Source: Holosporales bacterium | GTDB lineage: Bacteria; Pseudomonadota; Alphaproteobacteria; Caedimonadales; UBA9215 | Direction of reading: 5' to 3' | Assembly: GCA_003503995.1 (NCBI GenBank) | Contig: DOCA01000162.1 | Span: forward strand, 1-21,003 | Length of the DNA: 21,003 nt | Program-made: the position numbers and the translations under genes | Notes under the pieces: model-generated | Seen by the model: the letters and a program-made list of their open reading frames with translations, nothing else | The model's database searches: none | What the model was told of the DNA's origin: nothing | Shown: positions 16,196 through 21,003 of the stretch, piece after piece | How positions within the stretch are numbered: position 1 is the first letter of the stretch | How the letters are laid out: every line of letters begins with the position of its first letter

Positions 16196-17059
16196 GTGTT
16201 CATCCCTGGCATAGCTGTTGTGTTTATTTGCGTCTTTGTGATCTACATCATTGCTGGTGGTAATATCATGATTATTCTTGCGGCCACTCCCCATGAACTT
16301 GGCACCATTTTAGGAGCGGGTATTGGGGCTATGATGATTGGGAATACAAAAAAAGTTCTCGGAGAACTTGCGGGTGGGTTTAAAAAAGTTTTGGCAGGCC
16401 CTACTTATAAAAAAGAGGACTTTCTTGATCTCTTGAGCCTTATGTACATGCTCTTTAAGCTTGCAAAGGCCAAAGGAATGCTTGCCCTTGAAAGCCACGT
16501 CGAAGCCCCCAAAGAAAGCGAAATTTTTAAAAACTTCCCAAGGCTTTTAGAAGATCATCATATTGTTGATTTTATTTGTGACTATTTCCGCATGATGACC
16601 ATGGGTTCCGATGACCCCAACCAAATGGAAGATCTCATTAACGAAGAGCTAGACGTTCACCACAAAGAAGATCATCAAATAGCAGGGGCTTTTGCGGCCC
16701 TTGGAGATGGTCTTCCTGCTCTTGGGATCGTGGCTGCCGTTCTTGGTATTATTAAAACCATGGCCTCCATTGATAAGCCCCCAGAAATTCTCGGTCGTAT
16801 GATTGGTAGTGCCCTTGTTGGAACCTTCTTAGGGGTCTTTTTAGCCTACGGTATCGTTGGCCCCATTGCTCAGAATTTAAATGCCGTTTATGAAGAAGAT
16901 GCCAAAATGCTGAGCTGCATCAAAGTTGGTTTGTTAGCTTATATGAACGGGTTTGCGCCAGCTGTTGCTCTAGAGTTTGCTCGAAAATCCTTAATGTCCC
17001 ATCAACGGCCTAGCTTTTATGATGTTGAAGGACATGTGGAAAATCTCCCGAAAGTATAA
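16196..17059 (+). CDS. motA: Flagellar motor stator protein MotA
   Basis: 287 residues starting at GTG (AAAGGAT about 9 bases upstream). With MotB it forms the inner-membrane proton channel that drives flagellar rotation. There are four hydrophobic segments: about 4-20, 33-50, 171-190 and 203-225. The cytoplasmic loop has AKAKGMLALESHVEAPKESEIF, whose basic residues and Glu99 correspond to the rotor-contacting Arg90/Glu98 region of E. coli MotA. The conserved prolines of the channel are in GDGLPALGIVAAV (Pro174) and YGIVGPIA (Pro223). Overall it resembles the E. coli-type MotA. It is followed 19 bases later by motB. No other flagellar gene is in the window. Confidence 0.95.
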   Translation: MFIPGIAVVFICVFVIYIIAGGNIMIILAATPHELGTILGAGIGAMMIGNTKKVLGELAGGFKKVLAGPTYKKEDFLDLLSLMYMLFKLAKAKGMLALESHVEAPKESEIFKNFPRLLEDHHIVDFICDYFRMMTMGSDDPNQMEDLINEELDVHHKEDHQIAGAFAALGDGLPALGIVAAVLGIIKTMASIDKPPEILGRMIGSALVGTFLGVFLAYGIVGPIAQNLNAVYEEDAKMLSCIKVGLLAYMNGFAPAVALEFARKSLMSHQRPSFYDVEGHVENLPKV

Positions 17060-17078
17060 AAGATAATAAGGTAGCTAA

Positions 17079-18059
17079 ATGGCCGAAGAGCCCCGCCCCA
17101 TTATTAAGAAAGTTAAAAAAGTTGAAGGGCATGGCCACCATGGAGGGGCGTGGAAAGTTGCTTATGCTGACTTTGTGACAGCTATGATGGCTTTCTTTTT
17201 AATGATGTGGCTTTTAAGCTCAACCTCGGAAGAACAAAAACGTGGAATTTCAAACTATTTTGGTCCTCCTGGGAACTTAACAGGGGCTGGTGGTAGTGGG
17301 GGTGTTTTAGCTGGTCTCACCCTAAGCAGCGAAGGTGTCTTGGAAGATAGTGTTACAAAAGGAGAGGGACAAACAGATGGGCAAGCCAATGGTAAAAAAG
17401 GCCTTGTTCAAATTCCTGAAAATTCCGAGCAAGATGGTGATCAACTTAAAAAGACCCTTGTTCAAGAATTAGATGAATCCCTTTTAAGCTCAGAAGCTAC
17501 TAAACCCGATTTGAGCATGCAGGATAAAGAAGTTGAAAAGCTTGAAAAGGAGAACTTTAAAGAAGTCGAAGAAGCTCTAAAACAAGCTATCCAAGAAGAT
17601 CCAGAACTCAAAGAACTCGCCAAAAACTTGATTATTGACGAAACTCCTGAAGGACTTCGCATCCAAATTGTTGATCGAGATAAAACATCTATGTTTAAAA
17701 TTGGAGAAGCAGAACCCTTACCCCATACCATTAAGCTGTTCAAATTAGTAGCACGCATTGTAAAGAAACTACCCAATAAAATTTCTATTACCGGGCACAC
17801 CGATTCTAAACCGTACAAAAACCGTAAAGATTATAGCAACTGGGAGCTATCTTCTGATCGCTCTAATTCAGCTAGGCGTCATTTGATAAAATCTGGCCTA
17901 AATTCTGAGCGCATTATTTTTGTTAAAGGGAGAGCTGCGACTGAGCCATTGGTCAAAGACGATCCTCACTCTGATCAAAACCGCCGTATTAGTATGCTTC
18001 TTCACCGCATGAGCGGACATAAAAAAGCGGTGCCTCTAGCAGCTCAACCCAAAAAATAA
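17079..18059 (+). CDS. motB: Flagellar motor stator protein MotB
   Basis: 326 residues. A single transmembrane helix at about 28-47 (GGAWKVAYADFVTAMMAFFL) contains Asp31, the proton-carrying residue equivalent to E. coli Asp32. It is preceded by a short basic, His-rich cytoplasmic tail. A long Gly-rich then acidic, coiled linker (about 65-185) leads to an OmpA-like peptidoglycan-binding domain (about 190-310) with ITGHTD (237-242) and DQNRRISMLL (299-308), which anchors the stator to the cell wall. AATAAGG before the ATG gives a fair RBS. The partner motA lies 19 bases upstream. Both proteins look intact, so the organism or its recent ancestor was probably motile. Confidence 0.95.
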   Translation: MAEEPRPIIKKVKKVEGHGHHGGAWKVAYADFVTAMMAFFLMMWLLSSTSEEQKRGISNYFGPPGNLTGAGGSGGVLAGLTLSSEGVLEDSVTKGEGQTDGQANGKKGLVQIPENSEQDGDQLKKTLVQELDESLLSSEATKPDLSMQDKEVEKLEKENFKEVEEALKQAIQEDPELKELAKNLIIDETPEGLRIQIVDRDKTSMFKIGEAEPLPHTIKLFKLVARIVKKLPNKISITGHTDSKPYKNRKDYSNWELSSDRSNSARRHLIKSGLNSERIIFVKGRAATEPLVKDDPHSDQNRRISMLLHRMSGHKKAVPLAAQPKK

Positions 18060-18107
18060 AACAAAACGGATTATAATAAAAGAAAAAACATTCAAAAATC
18101 AATAAAT

Positions 18108-18125
18108 GACAGATTATATACTGTC
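18108..18125. promoter_or_regulatory. Inverted repeat in the motB-ClC gap
   Basis: GACAG and CTGTC flank 8 AT bases (18108-18125) in the 130-bp gap (18060-18189). It could be a small operator for the ClC gene. Nothing else clear is in this gap apart from the GGGAG Shine-Dalgarno of the next gene; no terminator for motB was found. Confidence 0.25.
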
Positions 18126-18189
18126 TAGGAGTCTTTCCAAAATTATTATACAATAACCATAGAATATTTTTAAACAGGGAGATTAAAAC

Positions 18190-19728
18190 ATGGCAGGCGG
18201 TCCTGACGCATCGATTCAACGAGCAAGTGTTGAAAAAGACGCTTCTTTTAATATTTATGAAACATGGTCCCACCTTTTTCGGAATTTTCTCATTGTTGCC
18301 CTTATTGCAGCAACGACATGGACCCTTGTAACAGGTGTTCGCTATTCCATAAAATTTGGATCAGACTATCTTTTCACTCCCTTTGCAGAGCTCTATGAAG
18401 AGAAGGGTGGCCATGGCCAAAAGAGCCTTAGTTTTGAAGGAATGGAAGAAATTTCCCCGACACAAACTGAAGGGCATTCTGCCCTCCATACAGACCTAAG
18501 TGTGGAAGCCAAGGCTGAAAAGTCAAAAGAAGAGAGTCACGACTTAACCCATCAAGCCTATGTTATTTTTGTTGTTTTGCTGGCAGCCGCCCTTATACGA
18601 GGGCTGTTGCTCCGTATTCCCTCTTGGCAAACCTCTGAAGGGGATGGTATGGCAAGGTCTCTTGAATTTTTCCACGCCACCTATGAAAGCGGAGACACAA
18701 AAGAGCAATCTCGCTATAAAAAACCAGACTTTTTACAAGCCATTCGACGAGCCATTCTAACCTCCCTTACCGTTGGAAGTGGCGGAAGTGGTGGAATTGA
18801 GGCACCCGTTGTGCCCATTGGAGAGTGCATTGGGGCCGGCTGGTCACGGCTTTTTAGAATACCTCAACCAGATGATTTACGTATTTACCAAATGGCTGGC
18901 ATGTCGGCCGCTGTAGCAACACTGCTTGATGCTCCCATGACATCTGCCTTGTTTGCTGCAGAAATTGTTTACAATGCTCGCGTTCTCTATCGCCCCCTTA
19001 TGTATTCGCTACTTGGTGCGATTGTTGCTTATGCCCTCAACAACCACTTTCTTAATTTTGAGCCTCTTTTTACCCCTCGCGCCCGTCACTTTTCCTATTC
19101 ATTAAAAGAATACATGGAAGTCTGCGCCATTGCTCTTATCTGCAGCGCTCCTGCGAGTTTGGGTATTGCCTTTTTATTCAAACATCTCAAAAAAATGATC
19201 AAACCCTTTCCAGGAGTTCTGCGACCTATTATTGGCGCGATTTGTACAGGTGCTATTGGCCTTGGTATTTGGTTCGGCTTCGGTCTTGAGCCACAGCATG
19301 TTCTGGGCGTTTCTGAAGAAACTATTATTCAAGTGATGGCCGGTGAGGGGAACCCTCTTCTAAACATATGGTGGGTTTTGTTCCTACTGGTTGTGGCAAA
19401 AGCCTTTGCAACGGGATTTACCCTAATGGCTGGAGGAAGTGCTGGGGCATTGGTTCCCGCTATGTATTTGGGCGGTATTTCTGGTGCTGCTATCTATCAA
19501 ACTCTTCTCGTACTAGGGTATCCTCTTGAAGCCAACGTAGCCGTTTTTGTGGTTGCTGGCCTTGCGTCTGCCCTTGTTGCCGTGGTTCAAGTCCCCTTAG
19601 CTGCTATTGCCTTTGTCATGGAAGTTTTTGGTGCTGCCTATGGGCCTCCTGCTATTGTTGCTTGTGTTTTAACTTACCTGTTTGCACGTCGTTGGAAACT
19701 TTATACCCTTGAAGCAAAAACGCCTTAA
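18190..19728 (+). CDS. ClC-family chloride channel/antiporter
   Basis: 512 residues, ATG preceded by GGGAG. ClC proteins are inner-membrane chloride channels or H+/Cl- exchangers; bacterial ones serve acid resistance and charge balance. The core is recognisable: GSGGSGGIEAP (about 196-206) in place of the common GSGGSxGxEGP, with the gating glutamate at about E204; then helices such as MAGMSAAVATLLDAPMTSALFAAEI (where A/P-type ClCs have GxxAAxxAxFxAPLxGxxFxxE), and GGSAGALVPAMYLGG, the equivalent of the GxFxP region. After the first helix (about 30-52) a charged, soluble loop of roughly 65 residues (about 58-122) precedes the second helix, which is longer than usual. There is no CBS domain at the C-terminus. 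It is convergent with ctaA, 10 bases away. Transport mode cannot be told by eye. Confidence 0.9.
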   Translation: MAGGPDASIQRASVEKDASFNIYETWSHLFRNFLIVALIAATTWTLVTGVRYSIKFGSDYLFTPFAELYEEKGGHGQKSLSFEGMEEISPTQTEGHSALHTDLSVEAKAEKSKEESHDLTHQAYVIFVVLLAAALIRGLLLRIPSWQTSEGDGMARSLEFFHATYESGDTKEQSRYKKPDFLQAIRRAILTSLTVGSGGSGGIEAPVVPIGECIGAGWSRLFRIPQPDDLRIYQMAGMSAAVATLLDAPMTSALFAAEIVYNARVLYRPLMYSLLGAIVAYALNNHFLNFEPLFTPRARHFSYSLKEYMEVCAIALICSAPASLGIAFLFKHLKKMIKPFPGVLRPIIGAICTGAIGLGIWFGFGLEPQHVLGVSEETIIQVMAGEGNPLLNIWWVLFLLVVAKAFATGFTLMAGGSAGALVPAMYLGGISGAAIYQTLLVLGYPLEANVAVFVVAGLASALVAVVQVPLAAIAFVMEVFGAAYGPPAIVACVLTYLFARRWKLYTLEAKTP

Positions 19729-19738
19729 GGTGTATTGA

Positions 19739-20824
19739 TTACGTTGCCTTATGATATAGAGTCCCCAAAAAGAGCATCAGCAAAATCAAGGCACCAGCTT
19801 GATGAGCAACAGCTAGGTCATAAGGGACTTGCAAAACCAACGTTGAAATCCCAAGAATAACCTGAACTAGAGACCATCCGAGCAAGCTAACGATCCACTT
19901 CTTCTCAAGGTCGGATGATGTAGTTTTCAAAGTTCCAATACCATGCCACCAAACTGCCCCCAATGTGAGCATCGCCAGCACACGGTGGATAAATTGCACA
20001 GTCACAGGATTCATAAAAAAGTTCTCATACCAAGGGGTATGGAATAAAATTTCTGATGGGATAAATGTTTCTCCCATGAGAGGGAACGTATTATAAATGA
20101 GCCCTGCTTTCATACCGGCAACAAAAGCACCATAACAAATGGTCAGCACAACAAGTATCAAAGTGGCCAAGGCCTTTGGAGATTTAAGACTCTGAAAAAA
20201 TTGGGGTTTGAGTGTGTTTTTCTGTTGGTATTGGGAACGCAACACCAGCCCAGACCAGAACAACAAAGAACAGGTTAGAAAAGCGAGCAGCAAATGAGCA
20301 CAGAGTCGAAAGGGACTAACCCAAGGTTCATCTACAAGGCCACTTTTCACCATGTACCACCCCATCACCCCTTGTAGACCACCAAGAATCCAAATTCCTA
20401 GAATTTTAAAACTCCACGAGCGAAGGTCTTTTTTCAAAAGGCTATATAAAAGAGGTGCAAGAAAGAGAACCCCAATAAAACGACCCCCTAAACGATGGAT
20501 GAATTCCAACCAAAAAATACCCTTAAACTCAGAAAGGCTCATGCCGAAATTAACTTTATGATACTGAGGAGAAACCTTATAAAGATCAAAGACACTTTGC
20601 CATTGCGCCTCATTAAGAGGAGGTAAAAAGCCTGTTACAGGACGCCAATCCACCATGGAAAGTCCTGATCCTGTTAAACGTGTCAGCCCTCCTAAAATCA
20701 CCATAATCATCACAAAACCTGCGGTCAAAAAAAGCCAATTGGAAAGACTTCTAAAAGAGTTTGGGGAAATGGGTGATTCACTCAAAGGGGTAGTTTGCGT
20801 GATCACAGCGGTGCTAGAGGTCAT
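19739..20824 (-). CDS. ctaA: Heme A synthase (CtaA/Cox15)
   Basis: 361 residues, the usual length for the alphaproteobacterial/mitochondrial (Cox15, type 2) form. It oxidises the C8 methyl of heme O to a formyl, giving heme A for aa3 cytochrome oxidase, in the inner membrane. Eight hydrophobic helices are visible. The four heme-ligand histidines are present: H110 in LEFIHRLGGR, H177 in RLCAHLLLAF, H280 in VQFIHRVLAM and H341 in VAHQAGA. The family motif GGLTRLTGSGLSMVDWRPVTG follows the first helix. AAGGA about 10 bases before the ATG supports the start. It stands alone, away from cox genes, divergent from tRNA-Leu. An aerobic respiratory chain with an aa3-type oxidase is therefore likely. 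Confidence 0.96.
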   Translation of the reverse strand: MTSSTAVITQTTPLSESPISPNSFRSLSNWLFLTAGFVMIMVILGGLTRLTGSGLSMVDWRPVTGFLPPLNEAQWQSVFDLYKVSPQYHKVNFGMSLSEFKGIFWLEFIHRLGGRFIGVLFLAPLLYSLLKKDLRSWSFKILGIWILGGLQGVMGWYMVKSGLVDEPWVSPFRLCAHLLLAFLTCSLLFWSGLVLRSQYQQKNTLKPQFFQSLKSPKALATLILVVLTICYGAFVAGMKAGLIYNTFPLMGETFIPSEILFHTPWYENFFMNPVTVQFIHRVLAMLTLGAVWWHGIGTLKTTSSDLEKKWIVSLLGWSLVQVILGISTLVLQVPYDLAVAHQAGALILLMLFLGTLYHKAT

Positions 20825-20850
20825 TAGTCTTTTTCCTTAACAAAGAGAAG

Positions 20851-20879
20851 GGTATAGATACTATAAAGGCTTTTTTCAA
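20851..20879 (-). promoter_or_regulatory. Possible promoter for ctaA
   Basis: On the minus strand TTGAAA (20874-20879) and TATACC (20851-20856) are separated by 17 bases, about 27 bases before the ctaA start. It is a plausible sigma-70-type promoter. Confidence 0.45.
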
Positions 20880-20896
20880 AGAATCGATAATTTTCA

Positions 20897-20924
20897 TTGA
20901 TTCTGTGGCTTTTTTCGCTATAGT
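20897..20924 (+). promoter_or_regulatory. Possible promoter for tRNA-Leu
   Basis: TTGATT (20897-20902), a 16-base spacer and TATAGT (20919-20924) lie about 53 bases before the mature tRNA 5' end. The leader between them contains a small hairpin, CAAAAG-ACT-CTTTTG (20946-20960). Confidence 0.5.
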
Positions 20925-20976
20925 ACTGAACTATAGGAAGCTCTGCAAAAGACTCTTTTGGCGAACTTTCTATAGT

Positions 20977-21003
20977 GCCCCTGTGGCGGAATTGGTAGAC
21001 GCG
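20977..21003 (+). tRNA. tRNA-Leu, 5' part (cut by window edge)
   Basis: The last 27 bases begin GCCCCTGTGGCGGAATTGG and continue TAGACGCG. This is the acceptor arm and D-arm beginning typical of bacterial tRNA-Leu (the GTGGCGGAATTGGTAGACGC block). The anticodon lies outside the window, so the isoacceptor is not known. Confidence 0.88.

Noticed and set aside
19724..19760. Terminator between the convergent ClC and ctaA genes
   Set aside because: Only a 5-bp TAAGG/CCTTA pairing with a long loop and no T-run is present; too weak to call.
1..21003. CRISPR array, insertion sequence, prophage or defence island
   Set aside because: No regularly spaced repeats, transposase, integrase or terminal inverted repeats were seen; all large frames are housekeeping or transport genes apart from one unknown exported protein.

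Overview
The window looks like a chromosomal segment of an AT-leaning alphaproteobacterium. Evidence: an AddAB (not RecBCD) recombination pair of alphaproteobacterial type, a Cox15-type (alphaproteobacterial/mitochondrial) heme A synthase, alphaproteobacterial-style Der and Asd, and an MotAB stator pair. Low GC, compact operons, a decayed drug/metabolite transporter and apparent loss of genes normally sitting inside the tsaE-addBA cluster fit a reduced or host-associated lineage such as Holosporales. The order-level placement is inference, not proven by the sequence.

Layout. 1-453 (+) is the 3' end of an RND efflux pump gene, closed by a strong hairpin at 486-508 shared with the convergent gene. 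535-5857 is a minus-strand block read right to left: rluD-like pseudouridine synthase, tyrS, a frameshifted EamA/DMT transporter, and an unrecognised exported protein with C-terminal TDEEAD repeats. 5995-19728 is a plus-strand block: acpS-tsaE-addB-addA, in which genes overlap or abut from acpS to addA; then der and asd; then an exported FKBP-type prolyl isomerase ended by a rho-independent terminator (15974-16010); then motA-motB and a divergent ClC-type chloride channel/transporter. ctaA (19739-20824) is on the minus strand, convergent with the ClC gene, and divergent from a tRNA-Leu gene that runs off the right edge (20977-21003).

Most genes are housekeeping: translation (TyrRS, tRNA-Leu, rRNA pseudouridylation, Der in 50S assembly, TsaE in t6A synthesis), lipid synthesis (AcpS), double-strand break repair (AddAB), amino-acid/peptidoglycan precursor synthesis (Asd), flagellar rotation (MotAB) and aerobic respiration (heme A). 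No mobile element, CRISPR array, integrase or defence system was seen, and no gene-free stretch exceeds 300 bases.

The least ordinary items are the repeat-bearing exported protein, a GATA tetranucleotide expansion that exactly accounts for the transporter frameshift, and a short sequence shared between the tyrS and motA upstream regions. I did not find a convincing multi-gene novel system.
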